From: Chlamydomonas sphaeroides
Taxonomy: Eukaryota; Chlorophyta; Chlorophyceae; Chlamydomonadales; Chlamydomonadaceae
Direction: 5' to 3'
NCBI GenBank assembly: GCA_001662425.1
Contig: BDDC01000232.1
Coordinates: forward strand, 1-27,695
Length of the DNA: 27,695 nucleotides
Part shown: piece by piece, positions 12,301 to 24,300 of the stretch
How positions within the stretch are numbered: the first letter of the stretch is position 1
Layout of the letters: each line of letters opens with the position of its first letter
Program-made: the position numbers and the translations under genes
The notes under the pieces: model-generated
Told to the model about the DNA's origin: nothing
The model's database searches: none
What the model saw: only the letters and a program-made list of their open reading frames with translations

Positions 12301-15300
12301 ACAACTCCAATATCGCCGTCGCTGTAAGGGGAGTCGTACAAGCAACACACGCACACCGTCAGCGCGTGCGGGCGCAATGGGTTGCTGTCAGCCATGCACC
12401 CTGCTGGGGACCTCACTTTTCGACGCAGACCCTGGCGGCACGACCGTTGTGTGTCGCCATGTGCATAACGAGCATGAGAGGTAAGAGGTAATTTGGTTCA
12501 TTTCCTGCAGCCCCAGCGGGCACCCCAGCGGTCTCACCCTGCACCAGAGGGGCCGCAGGTAAAGGTGACTAAGCGCAAGCAGCATGTCGTTAAGCAGCAG
12601 ACCATTTCGTAAATGGTAGCCGGCGCCGCCGCGTGTACGTAGCCAGATACCGCTAGCTACTCGAGAAAGCGCGCAGTAGCAGTTCAGCCCAGCCCACTTA
12701 CAGTCGAGTGTGTCGTCGCCGTCGCCTGCCCGCACCATCATCGATCAATCACGCACAATGTGGGTCAGGGTCGGGATTGTACGACGTTGGAAGCTATGCG
12801 TGCTGGAGGCCGTAAACAGCACATGCGGCATATGCAGCTAGATAGCCCGGACAGCATGCAGCAGCCGACTGCAGCTGCATACCCACAGTCGGACAAGATC
12901 GCCTGGCTTCCACCGTCGGAGCCACACCAGTACGGCAGACGACATTTCTCTGCAAAGAGGCGGCCGCAGGCGAGCCAGCCGTCGTGTGCTCTGCCCCTGC
13001 TTGACTGCGGCCCAACCCCAACCCTGGCGCACCGTCTAAGCTGGTCCAAATCATGTTTCCTAGCCTGTCCACGACTGCAAGCTCCCCTGGTACAGCAGGG
13101 GGATGCCGACACGAGTGCCTTGGATGCGCGCCCCGGGAAGCCACAGCGCACACGCACGGCCGTTGCGCCCATCGTTTTGCTGTGCATGGCCGTTATGCAA
13201 CAATTGCTTACCAGCCTACGGGCATCGGTCAGGGACACGGCAGCGACACGTGAAGCTCATGCGGTTAATAGCTAGGTGAGTACCATGCCCCCAGCGTACG
13301 GTGCACGCATGTACCCACGCACCGGCGCACCGCCTCCTGAGCCAATGATCAACCTGCACTCGGGGCACAGCGAGCGTGTAAGAGGGATGGGCGGCTGCAT
13401 CACACATGGATGGAAATGCAAGATACCGAGTTGTCAAAGCAGACATGTGACCCCCTCACTGAGACTCACCGGTATGGGCCGTTGTAGGGGCGGCCAACCC
13501 GGAGCTGGTTGCCCCGTACCGGTGTGTTCATGCCCCATGTGCTTGCCACGGTGGAACCAATGTACTCGGGAGCCGCGCCTAAGCTGTCAACACTGAAACC
13601 GTATGAGCTATCTGATGCCTGCATCTGCAGGGAAAGACACACAGGACACCCAAACATGGTCAGATTGTAGTGCCTTGTCTCTGCTTAGTGTGCGCACCGC
13701 CCGCCAACCCGCCGTTCGTCCAGCCAGGCAAAGCACCCACCCGTAAGAGATGACGAATGCCCTGCTGGCCGCCTTCCCACAACCACCTCGGAGTCGTGCT
13801 GCTCTCGTCCATCAGCGTCAAGCTAACGCCTCCAAATATGCCCGCCCCCGAATTCTCGTAGAGGAAGAGCGAGTACGCATTGCTGCCGTTCACAGCGTAC
13901 AGCCTCGCGCAGTTTGCCCTGCGTGCATGCAGCAGGTTTGCATCGCAAGCAACGACCGTGTCGTTGTGCGGCGGGGCGCGTCTTCGAGGTCGCAGCGTTT
14001 GTAGTGGAGCAGACAGCACGCAACCACGCCACCCACATCGTCATCACGCCTCGCGGGAAGACGGTGTAGCCCGTGTCACATGGTGCCGCAGGGTCCGTGG
14101 GTGCCGCCAGGCTCCGGGGAATGGCATGCAGCGGATGGGCCAGCTCCAGTGCGCTGTTGTGCACTGCACGCATGCACGCAGATGCAGCCATGCAGCAGCA
14201 GGGGCGGGCCGAGGTGTTACAAGCGAGAGGGGCAACAGACATGACCGGTGCCACTTTGTGACGGAAACAGGTAGGATGCATGCATGCATGACAGCGGCCC
14301 GGCCTACTCACGTGGCCAGGCAGAGCTCCAGACCAGGTTGTCAGCCTCCGTGCGACCGTTGACCAGCTGCTCATGGATGCACACAATACGTAATGGGGTG
14401 CGTCAGCCCTTCCTGCCTCGTGAGTTATAGGCACCCAGCTAGCGGCGAATGAATTCTGCTTGTTTGTTCGTGCCCGACGCATTCGCAGGTCGGTGCACAC
14501 CCACCTGCACCGCTCCCCCGTTGTCCACCCGAAGCGTGAAGGGCCCGTTGCTGGACCCCATGAGGCCCGCCTTGCCGGTGCTCCAGTACAGGCTAGACCC
14601 GGAGATGCTGAGGTCTGCGTTGTAGAGGAACCACATGCCCTCCTTGCGCAGCACCAGAGACCTGCATGCGGCGCCATGGCAGTAGGCGACGGAGGCAGGT
14701 ATTTATCCATCATGCGTTGCGTCAGGGCAGCAATCATCACAGCATATGAGGCGTGGCGTTGCTTGGCCTTTGTTGGTCGCACGCATCTGCAAGCCCGCAC
14801 CTTCGGATTTGCCCCATGTCATAGGTCTGGAAGCTTTCCAAGCTCCTGGTTATGGCGCGAGAGTTCCAAATGGCCATGTTCCTGTTGATGGACCATCGGT
14901 CGGCTTGCGTTCGATACACCACCAAGTCGCCTGGCGAGCGAGGGAGAGAAGTGGTGAATGCGGTAGGTGCAGCCGGCGGCGAAGCCGCAAGCTCTAGGGA
15001 CTGCTGCACCACTTCCATGATACGACAGCAGTCCACTATCCCAGCAGCTGCTTAACCAGCTGGCCAGCAGCGGCGGCTGTGCGACCCCCTCAACCACCCA
15101 CGCTTTGGCTCTATATGCACACAAGTAAACTCGTAAGAACACACACACATACACCATCACGCGCACGCACCGCCTCGCTCCATTATCAGCACGTGCGACC
15201 GGTCGGGACTGTAAATTCGGTTGCACATCCTGCGGTGGAACACTGGTGCCTCATGCCGAGGCCACATCCACACCCCCACGCCCCAATACACTGAGCGCAA

Positions 15301-18300
15301 ACTCAATGCAGTGGCATACGCCCCCATGCCGCAACACATTGTGGCTGCGCACCCTGCAGCCACAAACCCGGACAAGCAGTTATGGCGGGCATGAGTCCAA
15401 AGGGCGCATAAACAACCGTACAGAGACCGCGCACATGCAAACCCGAACTCGTTATTATTGAGAATAAGACTGGCCGGCGGCGCTCGCCACAGGCCGCAAC
15501 GTGTAGACGTGGGCGGAGGGCAACTGGGGACGGGGAACGGGCTGTCAGGCGGCTGCTGGCATTGAAAGCGCGGCGGTTGCAGCTATTTGGCAAGACAAGC
15601 ACTGCTTACTTCGCCACTCGCTGCGGGCAGCCAGTATCACTCGAGCTTGATATTGTGTAGAAACCCACTGCAGCGGCAGGTGAACAGCCAGCCAGCGAGG
15701 ACATATGTCAGGTGGCAGATGACAAGTGGCGCACATGCCCGCTTGTGGGGTTCATGTCATGTGGGCGAAACGCAGAGTGCGCGTGGAGCGAGCTGCTATA
15801 GCTACACACAGCGATCCGATCCACGCAAACACGCGCAACGCTTCCGTAAGCCCGGACAGTGCTGGTCTGAGCCAGGTAGCATCGGAGGTTGCCCGGATAC
15901 ACGTCGCATGTTGCTTGCTGTGCGTGTTTCACTCGCGCACCTGCCCATAGCGCGGGGCAGCGGCTGGGCGGCGCTACGGGCCACATGCCATCGACGGCGC
16001 AGTACTCGCTTGAGAGCAGGGCCCCGCGGCTGCCAGTCGAGTCCTGCGCAAGACGGCCGTGCCGGCGGGTGTCCGTGGGGGCGTAGGCGCACATGCATGA
16101 CATACATCGATAGCTGCCTCGCAAGCAGCCACACGTACGGCAGCGGAGCGCACTGGCATGCGACAAACACGCCGGTCGATAGATGCAGACACACAAACAT
16201 GCACAGGTACGCACCTCGCACTGTGGATGTGGTGTCAAGACGGGTAAGACAAGCGCGATGGTGGGAGCGGGCGGGGCGGTGATGGGGTTTAGATAGGGTG
16301 TTAGATAGTTACTAGGGGAGGGGTTGCTTGCTGGTGCCCACACACGCCCGGCCCCTGTCGTGTCCCGAGTGTCAGCAATATCGATTTATGTGTGCAGTGC
16401 CGAGCTGCGCACTGGATCATTCGCCCTGCAGTGGACGGACCACTACTCACGACGAGGTCCAGGACGCCGTCGCCATCGCAATCTACCGCAGGGAAGTTAG
16501 GTGCCAAGGGTGAGGTGGGATACACTTTCTGGCACCGCATGGACAAGCGCATGCGGAGCGGGCAGCTGACCTATTCTTGTGGACCATGAGCCGGCGTGTG
16601 AGCACCACCCTGGCGGGGAGCAAGCCACTGCACATGCGGGGTTGGCGAGAAATGCGAGACAGCGAAGGTAAGGTGGCATACGTTTGCAGGTTTGCAGGAC
16701 ACTGGTAGCGGACGATGAGGAACTTCAGGGCTGCGAGGCTGCAGCGCTTGCCTGGCCGGGTCGTCCACGCGACGTGGCCCTGCCAAGCAAGACACGCGGT
16801 GAGGTCACGATTGATGTTACGCAGGCAGGCAGGTTGCGTTGAGCCCCAGCGGTTGCTTGCATGCAACACCCAGCAGCAACGTGGCTGCATCACCGCCAAG
16901 CTACTTGGTATCCCCGGCGCACATCTCGATTGAAGATGGTCAGGGCGGCGCTGCATGCATGCGGGTGCGGCATGCAGCAGCCGAGCAGAGGTCAGCAGCT
17001 TACTTTGCCAACTGCACAGCTGCGCTTCATTTGCACACGTGCCTAGGTATGTTCGTATTAATCAACATATGCCCGTGTCTAGGTATGTACACACATGGCA
17101 AGCCTAGGCAGTGAACGCGTCACAGTGCAGCACCGTGTGCGTCACCGCATGCACCTGTTGTCGAGCACAAGCCTGAATGGGCCGAATTCAGCGCCGCTGG
17201 TTTGGGCGACGGTCAGTGAGCCCCCGTTCTGCTGGGACGCTGCAGCGGGAGGGAGGGGGCGGGGCGTTCCGTGGCGGCTCGATACACTCGCAGACAAGCG
17301 CGGGCAGCGGCCTGCCCCGGGGGGCGGGGCCGCTGCATGTTCTGAAGTAAGACGACAGCGCACACCCGTGGGGGCCAGTGACACGCATATGCGCAGACGC
17401 AGTGGCGTCAGCCGGAGGGAGCTCAACTCACTCTGAATTATAGCGCCGGTGCTGCTCCGCGCCACCCAGAAGCCATCAGCAAGTAGTTGCTGGGGCGGGG
17501 CATGTATGGGGACGTTGTTGTAAGGCGCCAGCAGGCGGCGTCGCATATGTGGCGCATCCAGCCGCGCATCCAAGTGCGCTGAACTCACAAACGTATGGAC
17601 GTTGCCGGCGAGGTACAAAACGATATTCGCAGCGGGGCTTCCGTCCCTGATCGCCAGTACGCCGTCTGCCCGCACTTGCAGGCCGTACGCGCGAGACGGG
17701 CTCCACAGCGTGTCGCACGCTGTGTTGCGCACAAGGCTGCAGCGGGTCTGGCCAGCCGTTGGACATGTGTTCCCGGGACAACTACTGTTGAATCCCGCGA
17801 AAAGGAAGTCGGCTGGCTCTGTTGAGAGTGCGACGTGTGCATCAGGCGGTTGTACGACAAACGAGGTTCAGCCCTCGCGATTGCCGTCGCCGCGTGTCGT
17901 GGCCCCCAGCGCATGCATGCAGGCAGGCGCGCCCTACACGAACCTTCCGGCATTCTGCGGTGGCGATGGTATCGTGGATTCGTCGGCGTCAGTCTCGATC
18001 ATATGGGCAAGTAAATAAAGCAGCGCATGGATCTGCACAGCCACCAGCGAGCCGCCCCGGGTGCAGACGCACGCAACTCACGGGCTGCACTCAAAGGTGA
18101 CGACGGCGTATTTGGTAATACCGAAGCACGGATCTGGGGGGGATGTGCGCTGGTTATGGAGGTGGAACTGGTTGCCGCAGGCGTGTACGGTAAGGTGGGT
18201 TGGCACCAGCAAGATCTTGTATCGGCCGTATGATATTGCTGCCCGCCCGGCGGCGTGCGTGTGTGCGTGCGTACGTTCGTACAACAGCACCGTAACAAGG

Positions 18301-21300
18301 CGGCGGCAGAGAGCAGCACTCGCCTCCTACATCCATGGTGTTGAAGCGGCAGCGAGGTCTACCGACACACTGGCTCGACACGTTGCCAAGAAAAAACGGA
18401 CTCCTGGCGGGCGGTTGGGGTGACGTGGGGGTGATGGGCTGCTGCCGATAGCATCAGATGCTGAGCTGAACCAGTCAATCGACCCCGCCGCGCAGTACCT
18501 GCAGGCCGCCACTTGTCCGAGGCCTCCGCACTGCAGCGGCATAACAACGATTATGAATTGTTTGCAGGCAATGGCAGTCCAGGACGCAATGTTCCGCCAC
18601 GACAAACTCCAGCCCCCGCCCAGCAAAGGCCGTCACACACACCGTTGTTCCATCCAAACGACCAAACATGGCGTGAAGGATGCGCCTGAACGTGTATCGC
18701 ATGACGTGTCACCATTGTCACAGACGTTGTGTGATCATGGCACGCAGGAGACTGGCTGTGAAGCACTTCAAAAGCGTCTAAAGCGTCCGACGGCAAGGGG
18801 ATGCGCATTGCCTGCCCCATGCATGCACATACCGCACATACACACCTTACCACCTGGCCTCGAGGGCACTCGAGCGTAAACACTGGATTGCAGAGTGGCC
18901 CCGCTGCACATGAGAAATCAACCACACACGCGCGCAGCATGCATATGGTGCCGTGTTTAGCTCGTGTGTTGCATGCATCATACGCGTCGCTGTGAATCGT
19001 ACGCGATGCAATGATCCAGACCTTTGACAACATTTTCGTGTCGAACATAAATGCCGTCGCAAGGGCCCGAGTACGAAGGAGCCTCAGCCACTGGGGCCGC
19101 GAGTGGGTGCCGGATTGTTCAAGAACGAGCATAAGCTATGCGGGGATACAGCTAGCTGCAGAGCACGACGCCCGCACATGTCCCGACTCACATGCGTTCA
19201 TGTTGCGCTTGAACCAGCCTCTGCAGGCGGTGTAACCATAACACGATACACGTCAGCTAGCGAGGATCCAAGATGCATGTAAATAAGCCGCTGGTCGCAA
19301 ACCTCTATCAGACTGAGTACCGAACGACCCTATGTCGGCATACCTCGTGTTGAAGCCGACGCAATCCTGATGCCGCCGCCAGCCATCGGGTGAGGGTTGG
19401 CGAGGAACAATAATCAGCGAATACATGGCAAAGTGGTCGCAGGTCCCACCCCAAAGCGGCCGAGGCCACACAACCTTGCTTGCGCTGGGTCCTTGCGCGT
19501 GAGGCTCGGTGCGCTACGTGCCCAGCACGCGGCTGCTGCTTATACCAACCCGCTTTACAAGTTATTTCACGCACCCAGCGCTCATTGCAAGCAGCGGCAA
19601 GGTCCACAACGGTGCCTAAAGCTTGACTTGGGCCGGTGAGGCCGTCCTGCAGCGAAAGGGCGCGGGGCAGGTGGCTCACAAGCGGCTTGACGCAGTGGAT
19701 ACATACGTAGCAATTTGACATACGGTGTATGCATAGTATGCATGGTTACTTGAAGCGCAGCCCCTCATGTCACCTGAACATCAGTCAAGCCCGAGTCCAT
19801 GCCTTGCAGGAAGCGGTAGCCAGGCAGCACAGCGCAGCGAGCTGGCGGCAGCGGCTCTGCGAGGGCGCCCTCAACACATGTGGATGCAGCGGAGTGCATG
19901 CACGCGAGCGAGGGCGCTGCTGCCGAGGATCCCGTCGTCACGCGTGCCTGGCCACCCACCCCTGGCGAGGCCCGCCACTACGCCTGCCTCTGCAATAAAG
20001 CCGTTAGATGGGGCTACGGCCTGGAGGCGGCAGCGACGCAGGGAATGCGTGGGTGGCGTCGGCGGATGGAAGACAGCAGCATGTGTCACGCGACACACGA
20101 GGAAGGATGGGCAACGAAGTGACAGCCGGCGAACAAGCAAGAGGCGTAAGACTCCGGCACTGTGGAAGCGAGCTGGGGTTCTATCCTGCTGCCGTACGGT
20201 CCCATGTATCAACTCGCCACAGCAGCTCCCACCGGCGACACACCTCACGCTTCAGCACGCATGGCTCGGAAACGTAAGCAGCAGCATAGGTCCAGGCGTA
20301 GCAATCGGGGAACTGAGAGCATAGCTGGCCGCACTGCGCTCCGCTTAACATGTTATCGGCGTGTACGCTTTGCAGGTATTGACCATTGTAGTTCGTATCA
20401 GCGCGCACGCGCATGCCTATAGCAGTGGGATCAAGACGATGATAGGTAGTTGGCCTGCCTGTGGGCATACATGCTTATCTAAATGCATGCGAACCGCTTA
20501 CCACCCCAGCCCAGATCTGCACACGTCATGACACGATGTGTGCGTGCGACACATGCGGCAATCGAGGGTGAAACGCAAGGGTGGGGACAACATGTGATCG
20601 TGGCTTGATCCGCCAGCAGCATGTCTGCCAGCAGTGAGCAGACTGTCATCATGTACGTCATGTCCGACCTAAAGCCGTATCAGAAGTCCAGACAGAGTGG
20701 CCTTGGCGGTTGATCATGGCCTGCATGATGTCACGCGCGCAGGTTCCAATGGGGGATGCTAATAAGATGAAATTAGAGCTGGTTGCGACACGGTCCGAGC
20801 CCACGCCGGCAATTGCGAAGAGCAGGCCGTGTGGGGTAGCTAGAGTGCTGGATGAAGCTGATGAGGTACGACACAGCGGGCGACAGCCGCCTCAGTCCCC
20901 TGCCCACATACCAGGATGCCGTTGGTGAGGAGGTTTAGGTTGTAGGGGCCATTGCCTGCCATGAGCATCCGAGTAGTGCCCACACGGAGGGAGCCCGACA
21001 CGAAGGTGCCATTGCTCCAGAACAACCACTCGCCATAGCTGCGGGCCAAGGCGTAGGACGGCAATCAGCAAGGCAAGCGTACGCTGAACCAACGAACCCG
21101 TGGCTCGCACTCGCACATGTCAGGTGCGTGGATGCACTTCACGACATCTCGGACCAACGGCTTTCAAATGGACCTCTGAGCGACCGAGTTCCTCCCTCGT
21201 GCGGCTGAGCTGATACAGAGTCGTCCGCATCATCAAGTTGCAGTCCCCGGGGTACCCGGATGCTGCTCCACACCAGGGAGCCGCGCGACGACGCAACCCG

Positions 21301-24300
21301 GCAACGCGGCTCATGCGCAGGTGATGGGCAACCCGACACCAACTGGCAAGGCCGCAGCTGGGAGTACACCCGGCTCCGCCCGCGGGTGTGACGGCCCAAC
21401 CAACAACACGCGCCCCGCAAGCCACACTGCGTTACACGCTTGTTGTGCCTGTGGGGCCATGCGGCGAAAACCTCCACATGTCCATGATGAGTACCCACGA
21501 ACTAAAGGGGACTCGCACATCGCCCGGTACCCGGTGTCCGAGCACAGTGCGCTCAAGAAAGACTATCCAACGCTGCCCGCCGCTGTGTGCGTACCCTGCA
21601 AGTACCATGTTTCGGCCCGCAGCGCCGGGCCCACTGCTCCACACCATAGAGCCGCGGGACGCAACACCGGTGCCCGCCGTTATGACCGTGGCGTAGATGG
21701 CAAGCGTGCCGTCGCGCTACAGGTCAGGGGATGGTCACACAAGATCGTCACTGCACACAGCGAACCTAGGTACGGTAGGGCACCGCCACGGACAAACAGC
21801 TATCGCGCGTCTCGGCGAACGTAGGCTGAGCGACCCCCTTCCAAAGTGAAGCACACCTGCATGATTAAAGCGTGGCTGCGACTTGATGAGTACAGCCGGT
21901 TGCAGTCTGCGGGCGGGCGGGCGAAAGTGAGTGGGTCCGGGTGAACAAATAACCCTCCAGTTTGCTGGATGCGTGGGTTGTGCGATTACCCAGCACACTC
22001 ACGCCATTCTTCGCTCCATTCATCGACAATGTGCGGAGGGGCAGCGTAGAGAGCACAGCGCACATCGCTGTGGCCAGGGCATGCTGCCGGCGCCATAGGA
22101 GACTGCGGCAAGAGCAGACGTTAGAGTGGCCGCATAGGCCAGTGCAAGGATCAAAAGAAAGCTAACTAACGCCAGCTGCACTGGTTACTTGCGCTTACGA
22201 TGCAGCCCGTTGAAGGAACACTTAGCCCAAACAAGCCATCTGTAAGGACATGGGTATCCAACTTGTCAAAAGGTTCAACAAGGTCCACGCAGGAGGGGCA
22301 TGAGCATGCCGCGAATGCCATGTACAAGCAACATCGCCCGCACGCCTGCCTTCTCACCACCAAAGCGCATTGGGCACATGTTGCCTGGCGCCCATGGCCA
22401 CTTCGTGACGGCTTCATCGCCGTTGCAGCCATCCACACTGAGCAGTACACCGCGGTTGCCTGCGCAGAAAAGGATCATGCAGGCAAGGGCATCGATTCAG
22501 GGACGACGCTACCACCACCGCTCCGCATGTGATGATTTAAGTGGGAAGTCTGATGAGAACTTTTGTTCTTCACACGTACGCACGCACACCTGCCACGTCC
22601 TCGCAAGTCAAGTCCGGCTGGAGGTCGCCGTCGCTGATGGAGCGCGGCCATGGGACGGATGCAACCTCATCAGCGCGGGGCAAAGCGCAAGTCTAGCTGT
22701 GCCAATGAACGCGGGGTGCCTATCCGGTGTAGGGCTTCCAGCCAGTAACCCTAAGGCAACGTAAGCTGCACACGGCAGCGTAGCGTGGCTTTCTTGAAAA
22801 GTGGCCCAGAAGCCGCAAATTAAAGTACGTATCAGCGCACCAGTCCAGGGTTGCCACTCGGCTGCCTGCACGTCAGGCAGCGGTTGGCGAATAAATGAAG
22901 TTGCTTGCTCGTGGCCGGCAGGCGGCAGAGCACACAGCCGGCCGGGTGTGTACATACGGCGATCACACGCCAGCAAGCCTTGACGACCGATGAAGCTTTG
23001 CCCAGTGGGCCACTCGCCTTGGTGCGTGCACCACGGCCTGGCAGGTCCGGGGGTGCAGGCTGGCCGCGTGGTCGACACCTGGCCAGGCGATTCGGCGTCA
23101 GGGAAGGGCAGCAGGTGAGCGCCGCTAGGTGGACAGAGGCCCGGGGCCGCTGCATGCGCCGCTGGCTAAGCTGCCGTGGCCAAGCAACGACATACAAGTG
23201 TCTGCTGCTAGCGGTTCGGACAGCGCACGTACCAGGCGGCTGAGGCGGTCTTGGATGACTATGAAGCCGTCGTCGCTCAGCGAAAGCGTGTAGGGGCCGC
23301 TGCCGGTGCCTCCTCGCCCCGGTAGGAACGGCATGATAGGGGCACTCGCGCTGGCAGTCCCCACTCCACCAATCGTCAAGGTGCCATCGGGCCGCAGTAC
23401 CTGGTGGGCGCCAGGTCAGGCAGCCAAGCAAGGTGCACATGAGTAAGGCTGTAAATACACGTAGCAGGGAGGGGACATACATGATAGCAGGCACGCACGT
23501 ACGGCGCTGCTTGCCCATGCGCCCACCCTGCTACCGCTGCGGCCCAGGAACTTAACGCACCAGTGGCACACCGGCGATGCCCACTGTGCTCCACTCTTGA
23601 GACCAGGCCCCGGCCGCAGGGGTCCTGCCAGCAGCGGGGTGTATGCGCATCAGCATGTCGCAGTGCGTGCTGCTGCGTGCATCGCATGGCGCGCACCTCC
23701 ATATGACCAGCTTGCCGCTGGGGTCTATAATGAGGGCATGTGACCTCGAGGGCGACCACAGCTTGTCGCAGGTCCAGCTGGATGCGCTGACGCCAGGCGG
23801 CACTGGGTGGAGCCCACAGCGGCGGTCGGAGCCCGGGTTGCATACCGCGGTGGAGACGCAGGTGGTGAAAGCGTCGGCGTACAGCTGAGTTGCGACTGCG
23901 GGGATAGGCAGCGCATGCATACGCAGGCTGAGTGTCGACGTGTTGATTATACGGTTCGAAGTCGACACGTCGGGGCTGGGGCATCGGGGGGGGGCCGGCC
24001 GCGGCAAGAGGCCGAGCTCAGTCTCAGGTGGCCGTGCCAAGCGAAACATAGCGGTTTGGGGGGCTGAGTTGGCAGCGAGGTGCGTAGAGCGGGTCCTCCC
24101 TCCTGGCCCTGCATGGTTGGCTGGGCGGCGACTGTTGCGATAGCGGCCATAAGCGTGTGCTGGCGCGAGGCCAGGGGCGGGGCTTTGGGCCCGCCATTTA
24201 TTAGCACGCAAGCGCGCGCGCCCTGGCCATGTCCGGGTCAAGTACGGGACCAGGGATCACTTCCAGACGTGTGCTGGCGCGTAGAGCGCTGGTTGCGAGG

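Noticed and set aside
12702..12725. 24-nt microexon reading GDGDDTLD
   Set aside because: It fits phase 1 while the flanking exons need phase 2, and exon 12248-12321 completes the loop directly. It remains a possible decoy or minor exon.
14276..14290. GCATGC-rich palindromic runs here and at other places
   Set aside because: They are frequent in introns throughout the window and look like a compositional habit of the genome rather than a specific site.
13823..14800. Open frame of 325 codons on the minus strand
   Set aside because: It runs across several introns and reads exons 13741-14661 in mostly wrong frames; the spliced frames give clear B-lectin motifs instead.
15303..15400. Stretch reading ATALSLRSVYW that looks like a linker
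   Set aside because: No suitable donor in the right phase; exon 15443-15523 carries a proper C-G-L-W linker that joins perfectly.
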